Assembly (NCBI GenBank): GCA_963718355.1
Contig: CAVQZA010000013.1
Span: 186,001 to 250,000 of the forward strand
Reading direction: 5' to 3'
DNA: 64,000 nucleotides
Origin: CAVQZA01 sp963718355
GTDB taxonomy: Bacteria; Actinomycetota; Thermoleophilia; Gaiellales; Gaiellaceae
Each line of letters starts with the position of its first letter. Position 1 is the first letter of the stretch. Under the pieces are notes generated by a model. The model made no database searches. It saw only the letters and a program-made list of their open reading frames with translations, and had not been told where the DNA came from. Below, piece by piece: positions 50,394 through 59,051 of the stretch. The translations under genes and the position numbers were made by a program.

Positions 50394-52918
50394 AGGCGGT
50401 GGTGATGGCCGGCGGTGAAGGCACCCGCCTGCGGCCGCTCACCTCGAACCAGCCCAAGCCGATGGTGCCGATCGTCGGCAAGCCGTGCATGGAGCACATC
50501 ATCGAGCTCCTCGCAGAGCACGGCCTCAACGAGGTGATCGTGACCGTCGCGTTCATGCCCCAGGCGATCCGCAGCTACTTCGGCGAGGGCGAGTCGCTCG
50601 GCGTGTCGATCGAGTACTCGGTCGAGGAGTCGCCCGCGGGCACGGCCGGCTCGGTCAAGCTCGCCGAGGAGAAGCTCGACGAGACGTTCCTCGTGATCTC
50701 CGGCGACGCTCTCTGCGACATCGACCTCACGCAGCTGATCGCCACCCACAAGGAGAAGGGCGCCGCCGTCACGATCGGGCTCAAATCGGTCGACAACCCG
50801 CTCGAGTTCGGGATCGTCGTCACCGACGAGGACGGCCGCGTCGAGCGCTTCCTGGAGAAGCCGTCGTGGGGCCAGGTCTTCTCCGACACGATCAACACCG
50901 GGATCTACGTCTGCGAGCCCGAGGTCCTGCGCCACGTGCCCGCCGACCAGCCATACGACTTCTCGAAGGAGCTCTTCCCGCTGCTGCTCGACATGGGCCG
51001 GCCGCTCTACGGCCACGTCTGCGAGGGCTACTGGCAGGACATCGGCAACCTCGACCAGTACCGGCAGGCGAACTTCGATGCGCTCGACGAGCGCGTGCGC
51101 CTGCGCCTGCCGGGCGTCCGCCTCAGAGGCAACGTCTGGATCGGCGACGGCGTCGAGATCGACGACCTCGACGCGATCGAGGGACCGGCATTCGTCGGCA
51201 ACTACTGCCTCGTCGCCCCGGGCGCCCGCGTCGGCCCGTACTCGGTGCTCTCGCCGAGCGTGACCCTGCGCGAGAACGCGCGGACGACACGCTCGGTAAT
51301 CGACGCGGGCACCTACATCGGCCAGGCCGCGGCGATCGAAGGCGCCGTGATCGGCCGCTCGTGCGAGATCCGCTCGCATGTGCAGGTCAACGAGGGCGTC
51401 GCGATCGGCGACGAGGTGACGATCGGCGCCGAGAGCGTGATCGCACCCGGTGTCCGCATCTATCCGAGCAAGGAGATCGAGCGCGGCTCACACGTCCACG
51501 AGCACATGATCTGGGAGTCCCGCTCCTCGCCGCGCCTGTTCGGGATGGCCGGCGTGTCCGGACTCATCAACGTCGACCTGACCCCGGAGGTCGCTGTGCG
51601 CCTCGCCGCGGCGTTCGGGAGCGCGCTGAAGCGCGGCGCGCGCGTCGTCGCGAGCCGCGAGTCGCCGAGCGTCTGCCGCGTGATCAAGCGCGCGATGCTG
51701 TCCGGCCTCGCCTCGGCCGGAGTCGACGTGGCCGATCTCCGCGTGCTCCCGGCCGCGGTGGGGCGCCACCTGCTGACCACCGAGGGCTTCGACGCGGGCT
51801 TCCACGTCGGCATGAGCGCCGCCGACCCGGAGGTCGTCCAGATCTACTTCTTCGAGCCGCCCGGGATCCAGCTGACCCCCGAGCTGCAGAAGGAGATCGA
51901 GAAGCACTTCTCGCGCGGTGAGCTGCGCCGTGTCGCCGCCGGGCAGGTCGGTGAGATCGAGTATCCGGCGCGGGTGCGCGAGACGTACGCCTCGGACCTC
52001 CTCGGCACACTCGAGGTCGACGCGATCAGGATGCGTGGGTTCCGGGTCGTCGTCGACTACGGCTACTCCGCGGCGTCCTACGTGCTGCCGCTCGTCTTCG
52101 GCCCGCTCGGCGTCGACGTGGTCGCCTCGCATGCGTTCTCGACGAGCCGCCGGCAGTCCGACCAGACGCTGCTGGAGGAGTCGCTGGCCCAGGCGAAGCG
52201 GCTCGTCCCGGCGGTCGGCGCCGATCTCGGCGCGGTCTTCGACCTTGCCGGCGAGCGGCTCTACCTGATCGACGAGAACGGGCGGGAGGTTCCACCCGAG
52301 CAGACGCTCCTCCTGTTTGTGAAGCTGATCGGCCAGAGCGGCCGCATCGGCAAGGTGGCGGTGCCGGTGACCGCCACGAGCCTCGTCGACCGCCTCGTCC
52401 AGGGGACGGGTCTCGAGGTCGTGCGCACCGCGCACTCGCTGGCCGACCTCACCAAGTCGGCGGCCGAAGAGGGAGTCGTCTTCGCGGGCGCGACCGGCGG
52501 CGGCTACGTCTTCCCGACGTTCCTGCCTGCATACGACGCCGTCGCCGCGCTCAGCAACCTCCTCCAGCTGCTCGCGACGGTCGGGCATGACGTCTCCGAG
52601 CTCGTCGCCGAGCTGCCCGTCTCGCCCCTCCTGCACCGCGAGCTGCCGTGCCCGTGGGCGATGAAGGGCGTCGTGATGCGCGTTCTCAACGAGAAGCTGG
52701 CCGATCGCGAGGTCGACCTGCTCGACGGGATCAAGGTCTTCGACGAGCGCGGCTGGATGCAGGCGCTGCCCGACCCGGACGAGCCCGTGCTCCATCTCTA
52801 CGCCGAGGGCCGCGACGGCGAGGCGACGGCGGCACTCGAGGCGGAGCTGCGCGGGCTTGTGGACGAGATTCTCCAGGGCGACGAGGCAGGAGCCCGCAAC
52901 GTGAAAGCTAAAGTATAG
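50390..52918 (+). CDS. sugar nucleotidyltransferase fused to beta-helix and phosphomannomutase-like domains
   Basis: 842 residues. Residues 1-230: KAVVMAGGEGTRLRPLTSNQ and PKPMVPIVGKP (nucleotidyltransferase), ISGDALCDID (metal), FLEKPSWG. Residues 240-370: left-handed beta-helix repeats (NVWIGDGVEIDD, VGNYCLVAPGARVGPYSVLS). Residues 385-842: phosphomannomutase-like, with HVGMSAADPEVVQIYFFEPP at the phosphoserine site (usual S-H-N-P replaced) and FDLAGERLYLIDENG at the metal site (usual D-x-D-x-D-R replaced). The mutase half thus looks catalytically inactive. It is probably mannose-1-phosphate guanylyltransferase-like, for surface glycan or glycolipid; an actinobacterial fusion family. Confidence 0.85.
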   Translation: MKAVVMAGGEGTRLRPLTSNQPKPMVPIVGKPCMEHIIELLAEHGLNEVIVTVAFMPQAIRSYFGEGESLGVSIEYSVEESPAGTAGSVKLAEEKLDETFLVISGDALCDIDLTQLIATHKEKGAAVTIGLKSVDNPLEFGIVVTDEDGRVERFLEKPSWGQVFSDTINTGIYVCEPEVLRHVPADQPYDFSKELFPLLLDMGRPLYGHVCEGYWQDIGNLDQYRQANFDALDERVRLRLPGVRLRGNVWIGDGVEIDDLDAIEGPAFVGNYCLVAPGARVGPYSVLSPSVTLRENARTTRSVIDAGTYIGQAAAIEGAVIGRSCEIRSHVQVNEGVAIGDEVTIGAESVIAPGVRIYPSKEIERGSHVHEHMIWESRSSPRLFGMAGVSGLINVDLTPEVAVRLAAAFGSALKRGARVVASRESPSVCRVIKRAMLSGLASAGVDVADLRVLPAAVGRHLLTTEGFDAGFHVGMSAADPEVVQIYFFEPPGIQLTPELQKEIEKHFSRGELRRVAAGQVGEIEYPARVRETYASDLLGTLEVDAIRMRGFRVVVDYGYSAASYVLPLVFGPLGVDVVASHAFSTSRRQSDQTLLEESLAQAKRLVPAVGADLGAVFDLAGERLYLIDENGREVPPEQTLLLFVKLIGQSGRIGKVAVPVTATSLVDRLVQGTGLEVVRTAHSLADLTKSAAEEGVVFAGATGGGYVFPTFLPAYDAVAALSNLLQLLATVGHDVSELVAELPVSPLLHRELPCPWAMKGVVMRVLNEKLADREVDLLDGIKVFDERGWMQALPDPDEPVLHLYAEGRDGEATAALEAELRGLVDEILQGDEAGARNVKAKV

Positions 52919-52977
52919 GTTGACCCTTTCGGAGCCTGCTGCTTTACTGCGGAAGGCCCACCAATCCGACGAAAGGC

Positions 52978-53232
52978 GTGCCCGTGGACATGGAACCGCT
53001 CCCCGACCTTGCAACGATCTCCGACGACGACCTGAAGCAGCTGATCGAGGACCTCAAGCACGAGGAGGGCGAGGTCTCGTACCGCCGCCGCATCCTGCAC
53101 GGGAAGATCGACATTCTCCGCGCCGAGCTCGTGGCACGGCTCCAGAAGACGGGGGGCCGCAGCGTGCTCGACCAGGTCGATGTCGAGTCGCTCACGGACA
53201 TCCTCACCGCGAAGGCCGCGCCACCCTCGTGA
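52978..53232 (+). CDS. RsiG-like protein (candidate c-di-GMP-binding anti-sigma factor)
   Basis: 84 residues from GTG 52978. LATISDDDLKQLIEDLKHEE followed by VSYRRRILHGKIDILRAELV is the core of the actinobacterial family typified by RsiG, the WhiG anti-sigma factor. The c-di-GMP motif E-x3-S-x2-R-x3-Q-x3-D is present once as E-GEV-S-YR-R-RIL-H-GKI-D, with His in place of Gln. Streptomyces RsiG has two such motifs; a one-motif homologue from Rubrobacter has been described. No whiG-like sigma factor is in the window. It overlaps the FHA gene by four bases. Confidence 0.75.
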   Translation: MPVDMEPLPDLATISDDDLKQLIEDLKHEEGEVSYRRRILHGKIDILRAELVARLQKTGGRSVLDQVDVESLTDILTAKAAPPS

Positions 53233-53693
53233 GCCACGTCTACTGCCCGGAATGCGGCTTCCAGAACCCGGAGGCCGCGAACTACTGCTCGAAGTGCGGC
53301 ACGCTGCTCGTCGCAGACGAGCCTGCGGAGACGACGCTCGTCTTCGCGCTCGAGGACGGCGAGGACGAGCTCGACGCTGCGGTGGACGCCGACGAGGTGA
53401 ACGGCCCGACGCTGGTCGTCCGGGCCGGCGGCGGCAGGGCGGGGGAGACGTTTCATCCCGCAGGCGAGCTCACGACGGTGGGCCGCTCGCCCGACTGCGA
53501 GATCTTCCTCGACGACGTCACGGTGTCCCGCCGGCATGCCGCGGTGAAGCGCCAGGGCGACGGCTTCACAGTCGACGACCTCGGCAGCCTCAACGGAACC
53601 TTCCTCAACCGCCGCCGGATCGACTCCGCGCCCCTGGAGGACGGGGACGAGCTGCAGATCGGCAAGTACAGGCTGACCTTCCTGGTGCGATGA
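53229..53693 (+). CDS. zinc-ribbon plus FHA-domain protein (GarA-like)
   Basis: 154 residues from GTG 53229. N-terminal zinc ribbon YCPECGFQNPEAANYCSKCG, an acidic linker (TTLVFALEDGEDELDAAVDA), then an FHA domain: LTTVGRSPDCEIFLDDVTVS with RRHAAVKRQGDGFTVDDLGS and LNGTFLNRRRIDSAPLEDGD (GR, S-R-R-H and N-G motifs). It binds phosphothreonine partners. FHA followed by MerR matches mycobacterial garA-ftsR; the phosphorylatable N-terminal ETTL-like threonines are present in AETTLVF. Confidence 0.88.
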   Translation: MSHVYCPECGFQNPEAANYCSKCGTLLVADEPAETTLVFALEDGEDELDAAVDADEVNGPTLVVRAGGGRAGETFHPAGELTTVGRSPDCEIFLDDVTVSRRHAAVKRQGDGFTVDDLGSLNGTFLNRRRIDSAPLEDGDELQIGKYRLTFLVR

Positions 53694-54391
53694 CGACCGC
53701 GACCGAAGCCACCAACGAGCGCCGCGCGCGCCTCTCGACGATCGGAGCCGTCTGCCGGCGCCTGAAGCCGGAGTTCACCGACATCTCGATCTCGAAAATC
53801 CGCTACCTCGAGGATCAGGGCCTCTTGACGCCGCGGCGCACCCAGGGCGGCTACCGGCTCTTCAGCGAGGAGGACATCGAGCGCCTCGAGACGATCCTGC
53901 GACTCCAGCGTGACGAGTTCCTGCCGCTGCGCGTGATCCGCCAGGAGCTGGCCGCTCCGGGGACGACGAAGGAGCGCCGCAGGCGCCGCCCGGCCGGGCT
54001 CGCCGAGCACGAGGACGAGCTCGACCTCGCCACGCTGTGCGAGCGCGCAGGGATCACCGCCGACCAGGCGCGCGAGCTCGAGGAGTTCGGGCTTCTCTCG
54101 CCGCGGGTCGAGGGGGGCGAGCGCCTCTACCGGGAGACCGACGCCGAGATCGCAACCGCGAGTGGGGGGTTGGCGCGCTTCGGAATCGCGCCGCGCCATC
54201 TTCGCGCCTTCCGTTCCGCCGCCGACCGCGAGGTCGCGCTGCTGGAGCAGCTGATCGCGCCGTCGCTGCGCTCGCGCAATCCCGAGCGCCGCCAGTCGGG
54301 CCTCGAAGACCTGCAGGCGCTCGCCGGGCTGGCGCAGGAGCTCTCGCAGCTGCTCTTCTGGCGCGACGTCCGCGATCTGGCCTCGAAGTGA
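53690..54391 (+). CDS. ftsR: MerR-family regulator (FtsR-like)
   Basis: 233 residues from ATG 53690, overlapping the FHA gene by four bases. The winged HTH is SISKIRYLEDQGLLTPRRTQ with GGYRLFSEEDIERLETILRL. A second DNA-contact-like helix segment (ITADQARELEEFGLLSPRVE, then GGERLYRETDAEI) repeats the MerR pattern, as in Rv1828/FtsR. The C-terminal part ends in helices (LSQLLFWRDVRDLASK). In corynebacteria FtsR activates ftsZ transcription. Confidence 0.85.
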   Translation: MTTATEATNERRARLSTIGAVCRRLKPEFTDISISKIRYLEDQGLLTPRRTQGGYRLFSEEDIERLETILRLQRDEFLPLRVIRQELAAPGTTKERRRRRPAGLAEHEDELDLATLCERAGITADQARELEEFGLLSPRVEGGERLYRETDAEIATASGGLARFGIAPRHLRAFRSAADREVALLEQLIAPSLRSRNPERRQSGLEDLQALAGLAQELSQLLFWRDVRDLASK

Positions 54392-54909
54392 GCACGGTCG
54401 ATCTCGCCTCGAAGATCCGGGATGTTCCGGACTTCCCTCAGCCCGGCATCGTCTTCAAGGACATCATGCCGCTGCTCGCCGACGGCGAGGCGCTCCGTGT
54501 GGCGGTCGAACAGCTTGCGGAGTGGGCGGAACCGCGCAAGCCCGACATCGTGCTCGGCGCGGAGGCCCGCGGCTACATCACGGGCGGCGCGCTCGCCTGC
54601 CGGCTCGGCTGCGGCTTCATCGCGGCGCGCAAGCCCGGCAAGCTGCCGTGGAACACGGTCGCGGTGAAGTACGCGCTCGAGTACGGCTTCGACACGCTCG
54701 AGCTGCACGCCGATGCGATCGTCGCGGGCCAGCGCGTGCTGATCCACGACGACGTGCTCGCCACCGGCGGCACCGCGAAGGCGACGGTCGATCTCGTCCA
54801 GCAGCTCGGCGGCGTGGTCGTCGGCCTGCCGTTCCTGATCGAGCTCGAGTTCCTGAACGGACGCGAGCGGCTCCAGGGCCACGACGTCTTCTCGCTGATC
54901 CAGTACTAA
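54388..54909 (+). CDS. apt: adenine phosphoribosyltransferase
   Basis: 173 residues from GTG 54388 overlapping the previous stop. DLASKIRDVPDFPQPGIVFK and DIMPLLAD open the fold; VLGAEARGYITGGALACRLG is followed by AARKPGKLPW, and VLIHDDVLATGGTAKATVDL is the PRPP loop. It salvages adenine to AMP. Confidence 0.96.
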   Translation: MSTVDLASKIRDVPDFPQPGIVFKDIMPLLADGEALRVAVEQLAEWAEPRKPDIVLGAEARGYITGGALACRLGCGFIAARKPGKLPWNTVAVKYALEYGFDTLELHADAIVAGQRVLIHDDVLATGGTAKATVDLVQQLGGVVVGLPFLIELEFLNGRERLQGHDVFSLIQY

Positions 54910-54942
54910 GCAGCCGTCCGCCCGGGCCGATATATGTAGCGA

Positions 54943-55542
54943 ATGTACGACGCGCTGACGAGCACCTACACGCTCGCGTGCCCGAACCGGGGTGAGAGCC
55001 GCGTGCACCTGTCCGCCTTCCGCGTGCTCGAGCGACTCCCGGGCGCCGCGCACCCGGCGGTGTACCGGATCAGCTATTCGTGCGGCTGCGGGGAGGAGCA
55101 TCCCGCGCTCGTCTCGCACGACGATCTCGACTGGGCGCCGCTCGGGCTCGCCGAGGGCGTCTTCCTGAACCTGATGACCTCACGGCTCGACACGGTGGCC
55201 GCCGAGTTCGGCGATCTCGCCTCGCGCCGCATCCTCGCGGGCGACTGGCCCTGGAGCTTCTTCTGCTACCCCGAGGAGCGGCCGCGTCCGGTGTTCCCGT
55301 CCTCGTTCTTCCTCCTGGCGCCGGCGGAGGGCTGGCTCGGGCTCGCCGTCCACTGCCCTGTCTGCAGCGCGGTCTCGGTGAACCTCGTCTCGCACGAGCA
55401 CGTCGACGTGCCGTTTCACAACGACCGCCAGATCGGCGTGATCCCGCACGTCTTCGACCGCGACGCCACGCGGACGCTCGAGGAGTTCCGCAGCGAGCTC
55501 TATTCGGCGCGTTTCGACGCTCGTCGCCTCGATCTCGGTTAG
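54943..55542 (+). CDS. hypothetical protein with zinc-binding-like cysteines
   Basis: 199 residues. An N-terminal Cys (YTLACPNRGE), CGCGEEHPAL, and late VHCPVCSAVSVNLVSHEHVD suggest zinc coordination (C-G-C-G and C-P-V-C). Aromatic-rich middle (AGDWPWSFFCYPEERPRPVF). No family recognised; same direction as apt, 33 bp on. Confidence 0.7.
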   Translation: MYDALTSTYTLACPNRGESRVHLSAFRVLERLPGAAHPAVYRISYSCGCGEEHPALVSHDDLDWAPLGLAEGVFLNLMTSRLDTVAAEFGDLASRRILAGDWPWSFFCYPEERPRPVFPSSFFLLAPAEGWLGLAVHCPVCSAVSVNLVSHEHVDVPFHNDRQIGVIPHVFDRDATRTLEEFRSELYSARFDARRLDLG

Positions 55543-55610
55543 CCGCAAGCCTTGACCCCCTGCGCGAGGGATCACGGCGGCATCCGTGCGGCGCCGATAG
55601 ACGGGCCAGG

Positions 55611-55814
55611 ATGGAACATGCCGCACGTCAACCGAGGGGGAGGGGGCAGGCGCTGCTTCTGGCCCACTGCCTCGCACTTGGCGCCCTCGATGTCGAGGAG
55701 CGTACGCCGATCTCGGAGCGCCTCGAGTGCGCCGCCAGCCCGGAGCTCCTGCGTTTCCTGCTGATCGCCCTCACCGGCGACAACCGGATGCGCTCGAACG
55801 AGCTCGTCGCCTAG
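55611..55814 (+). CDS. small hypothetical protein
   Basis: 67 residues from ATG 55611, beginning MEHAARQPRGRGQALLLAHC. A single hydrophobic helix (LLLAHCLALGALD) precedes two helical segments (ASPELLRFLLIALTGDNRMR). It could be a regulatory peptide. Convergent with a small membrane protein by four bases. Moderate confidence that it is translated. Confidence 0.45.
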   Translation: MEHAARQPRGRGQALLLAHCLALGALDVEERTPISERLECAASPELLRFLLIALTGDNRMRSNELVA

Positions 55815-55978
55815 GAGCCCTGGCCGCCGCGCAAGCGGACGAACAGGAAGATGAAGAAGCCGGCGACCGCCGCGGCGAGCGTCGACATCGCCTGTGAGAT
55901 TCCGACGGAGCGGCCGCCGAGCCAGATGAACACGGCGAAGAGCAGCGCCCACAGGAACGACGTGACGCCTCGATCCAT
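55811..55978 (-). CDS. small two-helix membrane protein
   Basis: 55 residues from ATG 55978: MDRGVTSFLWALLFAVFIWL, then a short loop (GGRSVGISQA) and a second helix (LAAAVAGFFIFLFVRLRGGQ). The long upstream frame lies in the repeat region and is unlikely to be translated. No family recognised. Confidence 0.5.
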   Translation of the reverse strand: MDRGVTSFLWALLFAVFIWLGGRSVGISQAMSTLAAAVAGFFIFLFVRLRGGQGS

Positions 55979-56044
55979 GCTGGGGGAGCGGAAGTGCACG
56001 AGCGCGATGCTACCGGGCGCGGCGGCCGTCTCCAAACGGGTGTT

Positions 56045-56242
56045 GGACCATAGGTTCACCGAGCCGGGTGCGCTTTCGTCCACCGTCCCCATTGACTTTC
56101 CGCCCTCAGCCTTGCGGCTTCCGCGTACTGCCTTTGGTGACGACTTCGACCTACTCGCGTCCCCTGCTCGGTGCAAGGAAGAAGCTATAGGCCGGGGCGG
56201 GGGCGACGCAAGGGTCGCCAGAACGTAACACTCACTATTTGC
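56045..56242. repeat. 198-bp structured repeat, copy 1
   Basis: Starts GGACCATAGGTTCACCGAGC and ends ATTTGC. CACCGAGC near the start and GCTCGGTG about 100 bp later are perfect inverted repeats that would close a ~117-nt structured unit. Read on the minus strand, two internal hairpins carry GNRA tetraloops (GCAA in AGCC-GCAA-GGCT and GAAA in C-GAAA-G), suggesting the minus strand is the RNA. Confidence 0.75.
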
Positions 56243-56281
56243 GAACTATCGTCCCGCGGGCGGTTTCGACGCCTCGAAACG

Positions 56282-56479
56282 GGACCATAGGTTCACCGAG
56301 CCGGGTGCGCTTTCGTCCACCGCCTCCGTTGACTTTCCGCCCTCAGCCTTGCGGCTTCCGCGTACTGCCTCCGGTGACGACTTCAACCTACTCGCGTCCC
56401 CTGCTCGGTGCAAACACAACACTACGGGGTGACAGTCCGGGATGCAAGGGGTGTCGAAACGGAAACGGGCGCAATTTGC
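56282..56479. repeat. 198-bp structured repeat, copy 2
   Basis: Same layout as copy 1, ending GCAATTTGC. Divergence between copies is concentrated in loops and in the 3' third, while the inverted ends and hairpins are kept. Confidence 0.75.
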
Positions 56480-56576
56480 GGACTTCTCTTTGTTCTCTAG
56501 AAGCACAGCAGATCGTGCACGGTGCTACGAGGGGTGGGGAGCTCCTGGAGGCCCGCCGGCGGTGTCGCTCGACACG

Positions 56577-56775
56577 GGACCAAAGGTTCACCGAGCCGGG
56601 TGCGCTTTCGTCCACCGCCCCCATTGACTTTCCGCCCTCAGCCTTGCGGCTTCCGCGTACGGCCTCCGGTGACGACTTCGACCTACTCGCGTCCCCTGCT
56701 CGGTGCAAGCAGAACTCTACGGTTCGGCCAGGGCCGACGCAAGGGTGTCGGGAAGGGAAAAAGCCCGCAATTTGC
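56577..56775. repeat. 199-bp structured repeat, copy 3
   Basis: Same layout; inverted ends at 56589-56596 and 56698-56705. Unit starts are 237 and 295 bp apart, so the spacers are not of equal length and the array is not a CRISPR. Confidence 0.75.
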
Positions 56776-57055
56776 ACCCTGGTTTCCACATTCTTCGCGA
56801 CGCCCTGGGGAGAAGCCTGTGGATTGGGCGAGAGGGCCTCTCGACTCCAACTTGACATAACGCCGGTTATCGTGCGCGGGACACAAAGGTGACCGTGAGG
56901 GTCACTACGGGTTCGCCGCGAACGTCGCGTTCACCGACGTGTCACCGTTCACGCGGTGATCGCGCAGCCGGCGGTGCCCGAGCAGCCGGCCACGACCAGA
57001 GCGGTCAGTAGCACGCTTTGGACTATCCAACGGCCGGTCACATACCGTTTCCAAC

Positions 57056-57949
57056 ATGCAGATCGCATTCGCGCTCCTGATCACGATCGTCTCGGCCTGC
57101 TTCCTCAACCTGGGCTATCTGCTCGAGCACAGCGTCGCCTCGAAGCTGCCGCCGTTGTCGCTGCGCCACCCGATCGTCTCGCTGCGCTCCCTGCTCTTGA
57201 ACCGCCGCTGGCTGCTCGGCTTCGCCTTCGAGGCGCTCGGCTGGGTGCTCTACGTCGCTGCGCTCGCGCTCGCCCCGCTCTCTCTCGTTCAGGCGACCGC
57301 GGCCGGTGGCATCGGAATCCTTGCGATCATGGTCTCGCGGTTCACGCACGTGCCGCTGACCTCGCGCGAGCGGATCGGCGTCGTTGTGTCGGTCGTCGGG
57401 CTCGCGCTGCTCGGGCTCTCGCTGTTCGGCCAGCACGGCGAGGGCAGCGGCGCCGACTACGTCTGGATCGCCGTCTGGCTCGTCGCGTCGACCGTCGTGG
57501 CCTTCGTCTGCATCACGGTGCTGGCGCGCTGGATCGGCGGCGGGCCTGCCTGGGGCATCGCTGCGGGCATCCTTTTCGCCGCCGGCGACGTCTCGACGAA
57601 GATGGCGGTGTCTGGGAGCATCAAGAACGTGCCGTTCCTGGTCTGCCTGATCGTGTTCTATACCGCCGGCACAGCCGTGCTCCAGGCCGGGTTCCAGCGC
57701 GGTGGCGCGCTCACGACGGCGGGTCTGGCGACGCTGATGACCAACGCGCTGCCGATCGCCGCGGGGATGGTCGTCTTCCACGAGCCACTCCCGGGCGGCT
57801 GGGTCGGCGCGGCGCGGATCGCCTCGTTCGCCGCGGTGATCGCCGGCGCGGTGCTGCTCTCGTCGCGCACGAAGGCGCCGGAGGAGAAGGAGCTACTCGG
57901 CGCGGAGGTAGAGCTCGAGGTCGGGCGCGACCGTCCTGAGCTCGCGTAG
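57056..57949 (+). CDS. DMT-superfamily (EamA-like) transporter
   Basis: 297 residues with about nine or ten TM helices and an internal duplication typical of DMT carriers. GWVLYVAALALAPLSLVQAT and ATAAGGIGILAIMVSRF are the first-half conserved ends; the second half has LFAAGDVSTKMAVSG and LMTNALPIAAGMVVFHEPLP. Substrate unknown; an efflux or metabolite exporter. Convergent with the sigma factor, overlapping by 57 bp. Confidence 0.82.
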   Translation: MQIAFALLITIVSACFLNLGYLLEHSVASKLPPLSLRHPIVSLRSLLLNRRWLLGFAFEALGWVLYVAALALAPLSLVQATAAGGIGILAIMVSRFTHVPLTSRERIGVVVSVVGLALLGLSLFGQHGEGSGADYVWIAVWLVASTVVAFVCITVLARWIGGGPAWGIAAGILFAAGDVSTKMAVSGSIKNVPFLVCLIVFYTAGTAVLQAGFQRGGALTTAGLATLMTNALPIAAGMVVFHEPLPGGWVGAARIASFAAVIAGAVLLSSRTKAPEEKELLGAEVELEVGRDRPELA

Positions 57950-58888
57950 CGCGCGCGACTCGAGCTGGCGGACGCGCTCGCGCGTGATGCCGAGCCCCGC
58001 CCCCACTTCCTCGAGTGTCTCGGATGGGCGTCCGTCGAGGCCGAAGCGGCGCTGGACGACATGGCGCATTCGCGGATTGAGACGCTGGAGCGCTTCTGCG
58101 AGCTCGGTCGAGCGGAGCTTCTCCGCCGTGGTCGCGTGCGGCGCCTTCACGTTGATGTCCTCGATCAGGTCGCCGTAGAGACTCTCGCCGTCGCCGACCG
58201 GCGTCTCGAGGCTCACCGGATCCTCGACGAGGGCGAGCAGCTCCTGCACGCGCTTCTCGGGGAAGCCGCTCTCGGCGGCGAGCTCGGCGACGGTCGGGTC
58301 GCGGTTCAGCTTCTGCGCGAGGACGCGGCGCGAGCGCATCAGCCGGCGCACCTGCTCGGCGACGTGAACGGGCAGCCGGATCGTCCGTCCCTGATCCGCG
58401 AGCGCCCTCGTGATCGACTGGCGGATCCACCAGGTCGCGTACGTCGAAAGCTTGAAGCCCATCTTGTAGTCGAACTTCTCGACCGCGCGGATCAGGCCGA
58501 GGTTGCCCTCCTGGATCAGGTCCAGCAACGGCACGCCCGCCTTGGTGTAGTGGCGGGTGATCGACATCACCAGGCGGAGGTTGCACTCGATCAGGCGCCG
58601 TTTGGCGGCCTCGTCGCCCATGTCCTTGCGCCGGGCGAGCTCGCGCTCCTCGGCGGGCGTCAGGAGGCGGCCGTCGCCGATCTGGCGGACGTAGAGCTTG
58701 AGCGGATCCTGCGTGGCCTCCGCGACGACTTTGGGCGCCTCTGCCTCGTCGTCATCGTCGGCCGCTTCTTCCTCGATCTCCTCGGCCTCTTCGACGGCTT
58801 CCGGGTCTTCGAGCGCGGGCACGAGCTCGAGCCGTGACTCTCCCACGGAAAGCTCGAGGGCCGACTCGGGGAGCGGCCGCTGCTCCAT
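57893..58888 (-). CDS. RpoD-family (group 1/2) sigma factor
   Basis: 331 residues from ATG 58888 with an acidic N-terminal segment (VEEAEEIEEEAADDDDEAEA). Region 1.2 is DPLKLYVRQIGDGRLLTPAE; region 2 has CNLRLVMSITRHYTKAGVPL, DLIQEGNLGLIRAVEKFDYK and FKLSTYATWWIRQSITRALA. Region 4 ends with ETLEEVGAGLGITRERVRQL. The DNA contacts of regions 2.4 and 4.2 are intact. It may be the principal sigma factor or a close HrdB-like paralogue. Confidence 0.92.
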   Translation of the reverse strand: MEQRPLPESALELSVGESRLELVPALEDPEAVEEAEEIEEEAADDDDEAEAPKVVAEATQDPLKLYVRQIGDGRLLTPAEERELARRKDMGDEAAKRRLIECNLRLVMSITRHYTKAGVPLLDLIQEGNLGLIRAVEKFDYKMGFKLSTYATWWIRQSITRALADQGRTIRLPVHVAEQVRRLMRSRRVLAQKLNRDPTVAELAAESGFPEKRVQELLALVEDPVSLETPVGDGESLYGDLIEDINVKAPHATTAEKLRSTELAEALQRLNPRMRHVVQRRFGLDGRPSETLEEVGAGLGITRERVRQLESRALRELRTVAPDLELYLRAE

Positions 58889-59051
58889 GGCAACCGTATC
58901 GGCTATCCGGCGCCGCACCTTGAGCCAGGGATTCGCTCCGCGGCGACGAATCCGCCATCCGGGGGAGTTAGTACGTTCCCGCGATGCCGAAAGGATGAAA
59001 GAAGTCTGTAAGCAATGGAAACTGCGGCCACCTTCATACGTCTCAGGTCAT

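Larger units (their letters stand above)
55979..57055. other. gene-free region with three structured repeats
   Basis: 1077 bp with no credible gene. It holds three copies of a ~198-bp repeat (56045, 56282, 56577). After the last copy (56776-57055) I see only an unremarkable leader of the transporter gene, including GTGACCGTGAGGGTCAC at 56889-56905, a short inverted repeat that could be an operator. Confidence 0.6.

Noticed and set aside
56045..56775. CRISPR array
   Set aside because: Units are ~198 bp with long unequal spacers and internal structure; no 25-40 bp direct repeats and no cas genes.
56246..56858. Minus-strand ORFs with a shared peptide in the repeat region
   Set aside because: The shared peptide is simply the translation of the DNA repeat; starts and lengths differ and composition is not protein-like.
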